A stretch of DNA of 64,000 nucleotides from Semisulcospira habei (GCA_036245525.1 BTPG01000004.1:156400046-156464045); one strand, 5' to 3'; positions 1-11,766 are shown, counted from the stretch's first letter. Made by a program: numbers and translations. Notes: generated by a model from the sequence alone, not told the origin.

Positions 1-90
1 TTTTATCTTGTTACTACACTGTTACAGTGTGATGCCTGCCCACCAAGGTTATCGCGTACTAAGTGTTGAACGTGCTGAGGCCAGCTCCAT
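1..90 (-). repeat. Inverted copy of an interspersed repeat
   Basis: The reverse complement of these bases resembles 9232-9323 and, more weakly, 12078-12160. Shared landmarks are a 'ggtgggcaggc' block followed by 'gtaacaagataaaa'. It lies in the ZFYVE19 intron upstream of the first visible exon. The element class is unknown. Confidence 0.5.
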
Positions 91-339
91 TTAAAAGTTT
101 ACTGTATTTAAAGTATGGTAAACAAAAACGCAACTAGATGACATAGGCAGCAGCTACAGGTAACTGCAACAGGTACATAGTCTTTAGGTGACACCTCCAA
201 ACTTTGCAAATGTGGCCTGGAAGTTAAATGGGTTAAAGGTCAGCTCTCAAATTTGGGAAGTTTGACCTTTAAGTGTCAAAGAAGTGTCTAGAGCTCCATA
301 CAGATGGTTTCATCTACATCTGCTTGATACATGTGACAG

Positions 340-479
340 GCGGAGAAGAAAGCTGCCAGTGATGATGATGATGAATACGAGGACCCAGATGAGCTGCCGT
401 TTTGCTGTATCTGCACAGAAGATGCCACAATTCGCTGCCGAGACTGTGATATGGATCTCTACTGTGCCAGATGTTTCAG
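340..479 (+). CDS. ZFYVE19: ZFYVE19 (ANCHR)-like, penultimate coding exon
   Basis: This exon encodes an acidic stretch ([13 protein letters not shown]) followed by a B-box-like zinc-binding region with CCIC, CRDC and CARC cysteine pairs. That is the layout of the C-terminal end of ZFYVE19, the abscission (NoCut) checkpoint regulator that acts at the midbody. An acceptor AG lies at 338-339 and a donor GTTTGTAAGG begins at 480. The exon ends in phase 2, and its last codon (AG|A, Arg) is completed by the exon at 11313. The 46 codons match the length expected from the vertebrate protein. The N-terminal FYVE domain lies outside the window. The family assignment is from recalled homology. The splice sites and phase are seen directly. 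Confidence 0.85.
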
Positions 480-573
480 GTTTGTAAGGTTGAGATTTTA
501 AATTACGAAGTTTTAATTTTTTATGTTGAATTTTTCATTCTTGTTTAATTTTTCATGAAATTGTTAATACGAA

Positions 574-735
574 ATCCAGACTGAAAAAGATGTCTGGCAA
601 GCATGTAAAAATGCAGAGAAAGAAATGAAGAAAGAAACATGCTTAGAAAAGACAGTTACAACACAATTTATTGATATTTCAAAAGCCTTTTTTCAAAATA
701 GACAAACAATTAGATAGATGGATACTGTTTATTGC
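574..735 (+). repeat. Diverged single copy of the palindrome-forming retrosequence
   Basis: It starts with AATCCAGACTGAAAAAG and runs through 'cttagaaaagac', 'acaacacaatttattgatatttc' and 'caaaatagacaaac'. These blocks occur in the same order in the palindromic elements at 2028-2300 and 39541-40463. Here only one arm is present and it is substantially mutated. Confidence 0.65.
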
Positions 736-924
736 CATTTGCCTTAAGAACATAAAGCATAGAAATGTGTGTTGGTGTTGTTACAAATACAAACATCACA
801 GTCAACAATAAAAATAATGAATACTCTATCACAAAAATCCAATGCTCTACACACACTGTCAAAACTTTAAAACTAAACAACTAATCTCACAAACCAATAC
901 GTACCCATTCACACACCCATGCTC

Positions 925-925
925 A

Positions 926-992
<67 letters not shown>

Positions 993-1003
993 ACACCACA
1001 CAC
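925..1003. repeat. (CT)n(CA)n microsatellite
   Basis: A short CT run is followed by more than 25 uninterrupted CA units, then imperfect CCACA units. Confidence 0.95.
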
Positions 1004-1156
1004 GCCTATTAATCTAAGAAGTCTAAATTATTTAAAGGTATATCATTTAAAATGAAAACAGAATATCATAGAGTAAATATGTCACTAATTTAGTGATCAC
1101 AGTCGGGTGTAAATATCATAAGACTAGGCTAATACTGATTTACAAGAGTTGTGTAA

Positions 1157-2014
1157 TGAGTTGGCAGAACCACTTTGCACTTTATTTACAGTTTCTCTTA
1201 AATCAGGTATTGTACCACAAGATTGGCGAACCGCAGAGGTAAGTGCTATTTAAAAAAAAGTTCTAGGTCAGATGCAGGAAACTACAGACCAGTAAGTTTA
1301 ACATGTATTGTATGTAACGTTTTAGAGTCTATAGTCCGAGATGAGATGGTTAATCATTTTACTGTGAATAATATGTACACTAAATGCCAACATGGTTTCA
1401 GAAAATAAAACCGATCATGTGTTACTCAATTACTACAGGTTATGGATGATATAACTTCCTTACTTGACAACAAAAAAACGGTTGACATCATATACTTGGA
1501 CTTTAGAAAAGCAGTTGACACTGTTCCTCATGAAAGGCTTCTTCAGAAGCTAGAGGCCTATGGTGTATGTGGAAACATTTCCAACTGGATAAGAAGTTTC
1601 TAACGTGAAAGAGAGCAAGTGGTGAAGGTTGGAAACACAATATCGGACAAAATAAAGGTGCTGAGCGGTATGCCTGGAGGAAGCATCCTAGGACCTATAT
1701 TATTTACCATATTTATAAATGACTTGCCAGACTGTGTTAATAGCATGTGCCAAATATTTACAGACGATACTAAAATCTATAATGAATCGAGCAATAAAGA
1801 CGTGTTGCAGTATGATTTAGATCACTTGCAAGAGTGGTCTGACACATGGGATTTGCATTTTAATGTAGAGAAATGTAAGGTCTTGCATGCTGGAACGAAT
1901 AATCCTGAACATGATTACTTGATGAAAGTGAACAGCGACAGTAAAAAGGTGGTATCTTGTGAGGAGGAAAGAGACTTAGGTGTTGTTTTTGATAAAGTTC
2001 TATCTTTTGACCTC
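1157..2014 (+). pseudogene. LINE reverse transcriptase, 5' portion
   Basis: The translation shows the RT series in order: NYRPVSLT; YLDFRKAVDTVPH (family usual: D-F-x-K-A-F-D); GMPGGSILGP (usual GVPQGS); and FTDDTKIY, the catalytic box with both aspartates kept but the usual alanine replaced by threonine. At least three stop codons interrupt it near 1250, 1408 and 1600. The family is CR1/Jockey-group by motif spacing, and the clade is not resolved. It is a dead copy. Confidence 0.8.
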
Positions 2015-2027
2015 CATATTCAGAACT

Positions 2028-2300
2028 AAGCAATCCAGACCAAAAAGGTGACTGCCAAGCGTGTGAAATGCAAAGAAGTACCCAACGGAGAAAGAAACAC
2101 GCTTAGAAAAAACGGTACAACACAATTTATTAATATTTCGGGTAAATACCCTTTGTCAAAATAGACAAACAGACAGACTGTCTGTTTGTTTGTCTATTTT
2201 GACAAAGGGTATTTACCCGAAATATTAATAAATTGTGTTGTACCGTTTTTTCTAAGCGTGTTTCTTTCTCCGTTGGGTACTTCTTTTCTTTTCTTCTCTT
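2028..2300. mobile_element. Palindromic (inverted-dimer) retrosequence with one 13-bp TSD
   Basis: The left arm starts AATCCAGACCAAAAAGG and meets its near-perfect reverse complement head on at about 2177. Both arms share 'aacacgcttagaaaa', 'acaatttattaatatttcgggtaaataccc' and 'caaaatagacaaac'. The right arm stops about 40 bp short of the outer end. CATATTCAGAACT occurs at both 2015-2027 and 2301-2313, so the whole palindrome was inserted as one unit into the LINE. There is no ORF. A relationship to Penelope-like elements, which often occur as inverted copies, is a guess. Confidence 0.75.
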
Positions 2301-2444
2301 CATATTCAGAACTGTATCAATAAGGCCAACAAAATGATTGGAGTAGTTAAGAGAGCCTTTAATTATTTGGATAAGGACACTTTCAGTAAACTGTATAAAG
2401 CACTAGTCAGACCACATTTAGAATATGCAAACACTGTATGGTAC

Positions 2445-3295
2445 TGTTACGATTGTGGTTGTGTTATCCTGTGAGAGCGTACATGTGTTATTCGTAGGTA
2501 ACGACCCGATGTTTATTTGAGCTATCACGGTTATGATTCACGTGTTTTTTTAATAGATTTTTCTTTTGTTCGTGAGTAGAGCCGATTTCGTTTTGTTGTG
2601 TTTAGTCCGGTGCGTTGTAGAAGGGTCGCACTGTCTAGTGGCCTCGTAAGTGTCACGTCGGTTAGTTGACATCGCAACATTTTTCGCTACTTTTTGTGCG
2701 CGTGTATCGAGCAGCCTTTATTTTGTTTGGTGAATGTTCTCATACCTTTTTGAGCTATCATAGATAGGGATACCATACTTTTATTTGTCTTTATTATATG
2801 CTAGAATTTAGAGCTGAAGTGAGCAGCCGTGTTTTTGTAGCCTGATATATTGTTTCTGGAAAGTTTATGTTAATGAGCTTCGGCTGCGTGTTTCGTTCTG
2901 GTTGTTTGAGTTCATGATTCCCGTAGAAGATTCTAGCTTTTGATAGTGTATATAAGGAGGGCGCTGGGAAAGCCCGTGAGTACATTGTCTTGCTTTGTCA
3001 GTTGTAGAGATACGCAGTTTATTGCGAGAGACGCTGTGTATGAGAAACTTTGAGTCGTAGTGTGGACATCGCAGAAGAGACTTAGTATTCAGTAGTTTGT
3101 GCATTTGAAAGTGCATTATTGTGTGGATATCGCATCGCTGAATTAAATATTGTTGGAACTGTTACTCCAGTATTGTCTACATCCTTAAGCCACGTGTGAC
3201 GGATTGCAGCTGAACGAGGTTTACTTTAAAGAACTCTACGTGCGTGTGTGTCTGGTGTGTTTATCATACTTTGACTACAACTCCACCACGTAACA
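2445..3295 (+). repeat. Gypsy 5' LTR
   Basis: The 851-bp LTR starts TGTTACGATTG and ends CGTAACA. It differs from the 3' LTR at about nine positions by eye (roughly 1%) with no length change. A TATATAAGGAGG box at about 2949 is a candidate core promoter inside the LTR. Confidence 0.95.
2949..2960 (+). promoter_or_regulatory. Candidate TATA box of the Gypsy 5' LTR
   Basis: TATATAAGGAGG lies about two thirds of the way through the LTR and recurs unchanged in the 3' LTR at about 7290. It is a plausible start for the genomic transcript. There is no expression evidence here. Confidence 0.45.
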
Positions 3296-3314
3296 TTTTG
3301 GCAACCCCGACAAG
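3296..3314 (+). other. Gypsy primer-binding site candidate
   Basis: Directly after the 5' LTR comes TTTTGGCAACCCCGACAAG. TGG plus a GC-rich stretch at this place is the usual tRNA 3'-end complement. It resembles a tRNA-Trp-type PBS with mismatches, but the priming tRNA cannot be assigned by eye. Confidence 0.6.
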
Positions 3315-3377
3315 ACCTCTTCAGTTGGTTCAGTGGAAAGGGTAGCAGGAGAAAACAGCCAGCAGTGAAAAGCAGAG

Positions 3378-6300
3378 ATGGCGACATCGGAATTGGAGAC
3401 ATTCCTGAAAATTGGAAAGGAATGTGGACTCGAAGGAGCTCAACTCCTCGAGTTTGTAAAGGAGAGAGAAGAAAAAGAAGAAAAGAAACGAGAGAAAGAA
3501 GAAAAGGAGAGACTGGAAAGAGAAGAAAGAGCCAAAGAACGTGAAATCAGGAGACTCGAAATCCAAGCAGAAGAAGCAGAGAAACAGCGAAGAGAGGCAG
3601 AGAAACAACGAGAAGAGGAGAGAGAAGAGGCGGAGAGGCAGCGTCAACACGAAATTCATCTAAAGCAGATGGAGATAGAGGCACAGAGCTAGAGAACTAA
3701 TGAAGCAACAGCATTAGCGAGCAGAGAACAAACAGCCCGTGCGCCAAAACTTCCACCTTTCATTGAAAATTCAGATAAGATGGACGCTTATTTGGAACGA
3801 TTCGAGCGCTTCGCAAATAGCAACAATTGGAAACAAGAGACTTGGCCTATTAAACTGAGCGCACTTCTAACTGGCAAAGCGCTTGAATTTTACACCCGTT
3901 TGCCAAGAAAAGAAGCCGAAGATTATACTCAGTTGAAAGCCGCCCTGTTGAGACAGTACGACTTCACTGAAGAGGGTTACAGGCGACGATTTCGGAACTG
4001 CAAGCCTGAAGAAGGAAAAACACCCGGCCTATTATTCATTGAGAGAATCAGAAGCTACCTGGAGAAATGGATAGAGCTGGCTGGCCTAAACAGAGAGTAC
4101 CAAGACCTGTGCGACCTCATCATCAAAGAACAAGTTTTCAGCGCATGTTCTAAGGATCTGGCCGCCCATCTCAGAGAGCGAAAAGACCAGTCACTAAAGG
4201 CCCTGGCCGACTTCGCTCAAAGATACCTTGACGCTCACAACATGAAGTTCGGGTCCAGTAAGCCACAGCGTGTGTCTACACCAGCAGAGGAAATCCATAA
4301 TGTCAGAGACACCCCGAGATACAAGCCGGTGGAGAACCTGACATGTTTTCTCTGTGGAAAGAAAGGCCACAAGGCGATACGGTGTCCTAAAGATGTTCCC
4401 CGAGGCGACAACATCAGAAGATCCAACCAAGATCGTGGGATAGCAGGCAGAAGCAGTACCACGTCTCAACACAGAGCTGCCGCTGTATTAGCCAATGATG
4501 TGACGTCATCCAATGACTTTGAATCTAGAGAAACGCGAGTGACACCAGAGCTGATCGAATCTTTTAGAAAGAATGGACGCATCCGAGTAGGAGATGGGAC
4601 TACATTTTTACCAGTCTCAAACATCGCGCTGCCTGAGAATGAAGTGCCGAACATGCCGGTGGTGTCAGGATTCATCAGCGACACACCAGTGAGAGTGTTG
4701 AGAGACACTGGTTGTAGCTGCATCATCGTGAGAGAGGACCTAGTAGCTGAAGACCAGAAGCTACAGGAGTGGACCACCCTCATTTTGGCTGACGGAACTG
4801 TAAGGATTATCCCCCTTGCCAAAGTCAGTGTCGACACCCCATACTTGACAGGAGAGATGAAGGCGTTGTGCGTGAAGACGCCAGTCTACGACCTCATCAT
4901 CGGAAACATTGATGGTGCCAGAAACGCAGACGATCCAGATCCAGAGTGGAGACCTGAAATATGTTCTGTTACCACGAGAAGTCAAGTAAAGAAGAGTCAC
5001 CAGACCATCCCTCTAAAAGTGGCGGACAACACGGAAGCAGCTGTCGTGAATAGGGAAAGGCTGGTGGAGCTACAGAGAGGTCAAGACAAACCAAAATTGG
5101 CGGAATCGGTGCGTCTTGATGATGACGAAAGACTAGACGACGAGAACCTGTTTGACCTTAATGAACTCCGACACAAAGAGGATGTAGAAGATATCCAGTT
5201 CGGTCAAAATCTGACCCAGACTCAACGTGAAAAACTGCGCGTCCTGACTCAAGAGTTCGAGCATCGGTTTACACCTGACCCTGGGACAACAGACACCATC
5301 CAGCACGAGGTAAACCTGACATCAAACGAGCCAGTTCGCAGCAAACCTTATCGTCTTCCTTATAACACGAGGGAAGAATTGAAAAAGGATATCAAGGAAA
5401 TGCTGAGTCTGAATGTCATCAGAGAATCCAAGTCACCATATGCGTCCCCAGTTGTCATCGTGAAGAAACCAGATGGAACCAACCGAGTGTGTATGGACTA
5501 TCGCAGACTCAATAAACTAACAATCTTTGATCCAGAGCCTATGCCCACAGCAGAAGAACTGTTCCAGAAGGTCAGTGGAGACCGATTTTTCTCCAAAATT
5601 GACCTAAGCAAAGGGTATTGGCAAATCAAGGTTGCAGAAAAAGATATCCCCAAGACAGCGTTCGTCACACCCGACGGTCATTGGGAGTTCCTGAAAATGC
5701 CTTTTGGTATGGTGAACAGTGGTGCCACATTGAAGAGAGGACTGGAAAAGATCCTAGAAGATGTGCAAAATGTGGTCTTTTACTGGGACGACATTTTGAT
5801 CCATACCAAAAATTGGGGAGACCACCTCAAAGCCCTCTGAGAACTGTTCCAAAGACTGTCAGATGCGAATTTCACCATCCGTCCAAGCAAGTGTATTCTT
5901 GGGGCTGACAACATAGACTTCATTGGACATAAATTGAGCGAAGGTTTAAAGGGATTACATGACGCCAACGTGCAGAAGATCAGGGATGCCCCGCGACCTA
6001 CGACCAAGACGCAAGTCCGCTCATTTATGGGCTTGGCGAACTACTACCGGGAGTTCATACCAAACTTTGCGGCAGTCACAGCACCCCTGACTGATTTGCT
6101 GAGGAAAGGACAACCTAACATAGTGAAGTGGGAGGATGCCCAAGAGCGAGCATTCCAGGCGGTTCGAGACATCCTAACCGAGAAGCCTGTTCTACACCTT
6201 CCTGACCCGTTGAAAAACGTTCTTCCTAAGAACAGACGCCTCCAACGAAGGAGTAGGTGCAGTCTTGATGCAAGAAGATAACGGAAAACTCCACCCAGTG

Positions 6301-6587
6301 AGCTACGCCAGCAAAAAGTTGACCAGAGCTGAGAGAAACTACTCAACCATCGAGAAGGAGTGCCTAGCCATCATTTGGGGAGTAAGGCGATTTGAACTGT
6401 ACCTTCTGGGAGTGCCATTTGTTCTCCAAACAGACCATCAGCCCTTGAACTATCTAAACTCTGCAAAGTTTACTAATTCTCGTATTATGAGATGGGCGAT
6501 GTTCTTGCAGAACTTTGACATTAATTTTAGTTTAACTTAAAGATTCACAGAACTTTGGAGCAGATTACCTGAGCAGAGCAGTTTAAT
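3378..6587 (+). pseudogene. Gypsy gag-pol (SCAN-like capsid, protease, RT, RNase H), broken
   Basis: The ATG at 3378 opens a Lys/Glu/Arg-rich coiled-coil region of about 104 residues. A single in-frame TAG (3690) separates it from the rest of gag, whose capsid has the spacing of a SCAN domain (RRRFR, KEQ, LRERK). It carries one CCHC knuckle (CFLCGKKGHKAIRC). Protease shows the DTG catalytic triad. RT shows SKIDLSKGYWQI and the catalytic YWDD. A TGA at 5838 follows RT. One-base frameshifts near 6215 and 6535 break RNase H, which still reads RTDASNEGVGA and TDHQPLNY. The frame ends about 200 bp before the 3' LTR. No integrase HHCC or DDE lies between protease and RT or after RNase H. It cannot be autonomous. 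Confidence 0.88.
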
Positions 6588-6772
6588 TGAACATTTCTGT
6601 GTCCAGAACATTTGTATGAAACATTTCGATGCTCAGGACTGTTTACAGGAACTGTGAGACGTTTTTTTAAAATTCGATGTGTAGTTATTTTTGTTTAGGG
6701 TTTTGTGTAGGTTTACACAGCCACAACCGTATTTTTGAAATTGAGAAGAAATTTTTGTGAAATTTCATTCTT

Positions 6773-6785
6773 AAGAGGGGGGTAA
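6773..6785 (+). other. Gypsy polypurine tract
   Basis: AAGAGGGGGGTAA lies immediately before the 3' LTR, in the expected place for plus-strand priming. Confidence 0.75.
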
Positions 6786-7636
6786 TGTTACGATTGTGGT
6801 TGTGTTATCCTGTGAGAGCGTACATGTGTTATTCGTAGGTAACGACCCGATGTTTATTTGAGCTATCACGGTTATGATTCACGTGTTTTTTAAATAGATT
6901 TTTCTTTTGTTCGTGAGTAGAGCCGATTTCGTTTTGTTGTGTTTAGTCCGGTGCGTTGTAAAAGGGTCGCACTGTCTAGTGGCCTCGTAAGTGTCACGTC
7001 GGTTAGTTGACATCACAACATTTTTCGCTACTTTTTGTGCACGTGTATCGAGCAGCCTTTATTTTGTTTGGTGAATGTTCTCGTACCTTTTTGAGCTATC
7101 ATAGATAGGGATACCATACTTTTATTTGTCTTTATTATATGCTAGAATTTAGAGCTGAAGTGAGCAGCCGTGTTTTTGTAGCCTGATATATTGTTTCTGG
7201 AAAGTTTATGTTAATGAGCTTCGGCTGCGTGTTTCGTTCTGGTTGTTTGAGTTCATGATTCCCGTAGAAGATTCTAGATTTTGATAGTGTATATAAGGAG
7301 GGCGCTGGGAAAGCCCGTGAGTACATTGTCTTGCTTTGTCAGTTGTAGAGATACGTAGTTTATTGCGAGAGACGCTGTGTATGAGAAACTTTGAGTCGTA
7401 GTGTGGACATCGCAGAAGAGACTTTGTATTCAGTAGTTTGTGCATTTGAAAGTGCATTATTGTGTGGATATCGCATCGCTGAATTAAATATTGTTGGAAC
7501 TGTTACTCCAGTATTGTCTACATCCTTAAGCCACGTGTGACGGATTGCAGCTGAACGAGGTTTACTTTAAAGAACTCTACGTGCGCGTGTGTCTGGTGTG
7601 TTTATCATACTTTGACTACAACTCCACCACGTAACA
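6786..7636 (+). repeat. Gypsy 3' LTR
   Basis: The 851-bp direct copy of 2445-3295 ends CGTAACA and is followed by the TSD GGTAC. Confidence 0.95.
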
Positions 7637-8064
7637 GGTACCCAAGTTTAAAGAGACAATCAGTTGCACTCGAAAGGGTACAGAGACGAGCAACAAAGCT
7701 GGTTAAAGAATGTAGAAATATGACTTACGTAGATAGACTCAAATATTTTGGACTACACTCCTTATGTGGACGTAGAATACGTGGAGACTTAATCCAAGTT
7801 TTTAAAATTTATAATGGCATCGACGACCTAAATTGGAATGACTTTTTTGCAGCACCGTTTAGTGACGGAACCCGAAACTCTGGAGGGAAAATCTTTGTAC
7901 GGCATTGCAACACTAACCTGCGGAAGTATTGTTTTCTAACAGAGTTGCCATTGTTTGGAATGAATTACCAGTTTCATTAAAAAAAAAATCACCTAATATA
8001 AATTCTTTTAAAAACCAGCTGGATGAATTACCAAAATTTAAAGAGATGTTCTATTGCTATGATG
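7637..8064 (+). pseudogene. LINE reverse transcriptase, C-terminal portion
   Basis: It continues the frame left at 2444 (...HLEYANTVW|YPSLKRQ...). The QSVALERVQRRATKLV and LKYFGLHSL segments are the usual thumb/C-terminal motifs of CR1-type RTs. A frameshift near 7950 precedes the final NSFKNQLDELPKFKE block. Confidence 0.8.
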
Positions 8065-8185
8065 AATGATGTGTAGAAAAAATTTGCATGCATAACAGAC
8101 CCATAAAGTAATTAAAGAAAGAAAGGACATTTGCAAAGGCCTCGCGGCCTATTTTGTCCTCACGCTACTACTACTACTACTACAC

Positions 8186-8549
8186 TATTTTCTCAACCGT
8201 CAGGGACGCGCCCTACACAATTCACTGCCTATCTTGTCAGTGTGAAGAAGGTAAATGTCTTCACACTTCTTGTATGAAAGATCAATAAGCTGTGTTGTAA
8301 CTGTATTTTGTACGTGTGTCTTTTTTTGCTGGGTTATTTTCATGAAATTGTGTTTAGATTGTGTACATTTCTGAGAGTGAGAGTGTCATCTTATTAAAAG
8401 TCATGTTTAGTGAAAGCAGTGAGCCTAGTAAAAATATTGCTGCAAGGGTTTCTCGTGAAATGGAAACTAAGAAGAGAGGTTGAAAGCCCTTTTAATAAAG
8501 GAAAAATGAAGACACAACTTTTCAGATCTGAGATCCTTCCTCTTGAGGA
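8186..8549. other. Intron sequence without a recognised element
   Basis: AT-rich sequence with a weak resemblance near 8286-8320 (gctgtgttgtaactg) to the palindrome-forming retrosequence. Nothing else could be supported. Confidence 0.4.
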
Positions 8550-8679
8550 TGTAGATGATCGTCTTGTTATATACCTGCGTATTTCTCTGTGGGCTGGCGA
8601 TTGGGTGCCTGTTAGGCGGGGGCAGGGGATCTAACTGTTTTTCTGTCCAGCGCTGAGTAATTCCCCTTGGTATGTGTAC
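8550..8679 (+). repeat. 130-bp direct repeat, copy 1
   Basis: It runs from GTAGATGATCGTCTTG to CCCCTTGGTATGTGTAC and is about 95% identical by eye to 8921-9049. A 242-bp unrelated spacer separates the copies. Confidence 0.85.
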
Positions 8680-8920
8680 AATTCTGCCAGCGCTAGCCTC
8701 GCCTATCTGGTTTGTGAGTATTCTGTAACTCGAGGCAAACTTGTATCATTACATTGTTGTGTATTGTCTTGTGCATCTACTGTAGGAATTCAGGGTATTT
8801 ACCCGACCACATTTGGTAGTGCACCTTCATGTTTGTGTATGTATGTTTCTCCTGCCTACTTCCTAAGTTCTGGAGAAAGACATGGGTTATGTACGAGACC
8901 TGATGCATCCTTTTTGAAAA

Positions 8921-9049
8921 TGTAGATGGTCGTCTTGTTATATACCTGCATATTTCTCTGTGGGCTGGCGATTGGGTGCCTGATAGGCGGGGGCAGGGAT
9001 CTAACTGTTTGTCTGTCCAGCGCTGAGTAATTCCCCTTGGTATGTGTAC
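8921..9049 (+). repeat. 130-bp direct repeat, copy 2
   Basis: Second copy of 8550-8679. It contains the shared 'gggctggcgattgggtgcct' core and a TAGGCGGGGGCAGGG tract. Confidence 0.85.
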
Positions 9050-9231
9050 TGTACTGTATTGTACTGAAAGGGTTTTCATCCTCTCCTAGTTTCTTTTCAG
9101 CGATTCGGGTAGAGATATCCTCATGAGTCTCACAGTCTATGGGTTTCATGAGAATGTATGAAACTTGACACGATAACAAATTATTGTGTCTTCATTTTTG
9201 TTGTTCCTATTTATAAATAGGAAGAACGTTT

Positions 9232-9375
9232 AGATGGGGCTCATCGGAGCACATTCAATAGCATGCACATGACGTCGTTGGTGGGCAGGCCTCAAATTCT
9301 GGCAAAAAAGTAACAAGATAAAAATGACATCATCTCCAGCTACGCAAACTTTGCTGGAGAATGTTCTTTTGTGTG
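9232..9375 (+). repeat. Interspersed repeat, class unknown
   Basis: A diverged copy lies at 12078-12220 and an inverted partial copy at 1-90. Shared order: an 'attcaatagcatgc' block, 'gcaggcctcaaattctg', 'aaagtaacaa', then an 'agaatgttc' block. Confidence 0.6.
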
Positions 9376-10497
<1,122 letters not shown>

Positions 10498-10706
10498 ATG
10501 TCCTGTGTTTGTGTGTGCTAGTGTATGTGGATGAGAGGAACCAGGTTATTCTGGCACCTCCCTTGAACTATCATGCTTGATCTGTCCTAGAATTGTAATA
10601 CAGTCCTTCAGAGGGCAACTTCAAAATTGGGGGATTTTGGTCCTGGGCTAGGATGAGTTAACCTCTCTCTTTAGTTTCCTTTTCAGTGTGTCTATTAGAG
10701 ATATAA

Positions 10707-10840
10707 GTTATTGGTCGGAGGGGTTCGCTACACGGACCTTTGTAGGCCTTCGGGAGGTCAAAGAAATCATTGTACAATGATTCCTTTGACCTCCCGAAGA
10801 CCTATAAGGGTCCGTGCAGCGAACCCCTCCGACCAATAAC
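10707..10840. mobile_element. Hairpin MITE-like element, 134 bp
   Basis: GTTATTGGTCGGAGGGG at the left is the exact reverse complement of the right end. Arms of about 63 bp are nearly perfectly complementary around a loop of a few bases (near 'tgtaca'). It is a foldback element of unknown superfamily. Confidence 0.8.
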
Positions 10841-11312
10841 GTATTTGTTTTCATTCCTCCACTATTTTCGTAAAAAAAATCAAGAAGACATCTTGCGACC
10901 TGGATCACGCCAGTCATGACTGACATCAAAGGAATAAACATTTATACATAATAGGCTTATGACGTAATTTAAAATGTCATGACGTTGCCGTCTCCAGTAC
11001 TGAGTGTGCTTGTTGTTTCGAACAACACTAAGTAACTTTGTACTTCAGAACGTTTGGCAGTCTTTTATAGAACAAAACTGGCATCCAAGATGCGTCATAG
11101 AGAGGGGCTACAAAAATTCCGCCATTTTTCACTACAGGGGTTTTTATATCACGGTCACATGGTACGGTTTTCGCTAAAGTGACTGGTCGCGTGACGTAGG
11201 GAGGAAAACAATGAGTCTTAGTCTATGGATTTCATGAGAATCTATGAAACTCACAGGTAACAAATTTTTACTATTGAACTCATGAAATGTGTGTGTGTGT
11301 GTGTGTTTGCAG

Positions 11313-11385
11313 AGAGGGACACAAGGAGCTAGGCTTCACCGACCACCGGACGTCCCCTTACAAAGCACCGAAGGGCTACAGGTGA
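11313..11385 (+). CDS. ZFYVE19: ZFYVE19 (ANCHR)-like, last coding exon
   Basis: The acceptor TTTGCAG precedes 11313. The first base completes the Arg codon from the exon ending at 479. The exon then encodes EGHKELGFTDHRTSPYKAP and ends KGYR-TGA at 11383-11385. This fits the C-terminal tail after the B-box in ZFYVE19 (FREGHD... followed by a TSxY motif). The last 24 codons include the stop. The gene ends 10.8 kb short of the converging GTPBP2 stop codon. Confidence 0.85.
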
Positions 11386-11433
11386 CTTCAGTGGACTTAG
11401 ATTGGTCTTCCTACAAAAACAATTGGACGCCCC

Positions 11434-11559
11434 AGTGAGCAAAAGGTCCTTGGACAGACATCAGCCACAGTTGGCCAGCATACAGCTGTGTGCTGGCCTA
11501 CTGTGGCTGATGTCGCTGGCCTACTCTGGCTGATGTCCATCGAAGGACCTTTGCTTACT
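11434..11559. mobile_element. Hairpin MITE-like element
   Basis: 'gcaaaaggtccttggacagacatcagccacag' on the left is matched in inverse on the right. A partial extra copy of the 'ctggctgatgtc' block lies in the right arm. Confidence 0.7.
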
Positions 11560-11766
11560 AGGATTTTCCCAACCAATTGATCGCTTTGTCAGTGTTAGCA
11601 TTTTCTAAGTGCGTCACGCTTTCACTTTGCATTTCAAAACTGGTTCAAGTCTTTGTTGCTTTACCCGCTAACTGCCCGACAAGAGCAGAAACCCATATTG
11701 AAGCTGCTAAAAGCTGTCACTTTGACACATTAACCTTCTCTCACATTCAGCCCGTACACACTGCAG

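Larger units (their letters stand above)
2445..7636 (+). mobile_element. Full-length Ty3/Gypsy LTR retrotransposon, integrase-less
   Basis: Two 851-bp direct LTRs begin TG and end CA, and the element is flanked by a perfect 5-bp TSD (GGTAC at 2440-2444 and 7637-7641). The host LINE reading frame is restored when the element is removed (TGG TAC CCA). Internally there is a gag with a SCAN-like capsid and zinc knuckle, an aspartic protease, RT and RNase H, then a polypurine tract directly before the 3' LTR. No integrase is recognisable. The SCAN-like capsid and the terminal position of RNase H suggest the Gmr1-like branch, in which integrase lies upstream of RT. That placement is inference. Confidence 0.93.
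1157..8185 (+). mobile_element. CR1-like LINE remnant, interrupted twice
   Basis: Reverse-transcriptase sequence resumes in frame on both sides of two later insertions (2028-2300 and 2445-7636). The 5' part, including any endonuclease, is missing. After the RT ORF the element ends in a CTA trinucleotide run (8165-8184), as is usual for CR1-type LINE tails. It is decayed by stop codons and lies in an intron of ZFYVE19. Confidence 0.8.

Noticed and set aside
925..1003. CRISPR-like or functional array
   Set aside because: Plain CT/CA microsatellite in an animal genome. No repeat-spacer structure anywhere in the window.
2177..2235. Possible hammerhead-ribozyme stem (GGGTATTTACCCGAAA) in the palindrome-forming retrosequence
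   Set aside because: A GGGTA/TACCC stem followed by GAAA is present, but the CUGAUGA strand of the core and a proper UH cleavage site could not be found. A covariance-model search would be needed.
3330..3659. 109-codon Leu/Phe/Ser-rich ORF on the - strand
   Set aside because: Antisense shadow of the Glu/Lys-rich gag coiled coil of the Gypsy element.
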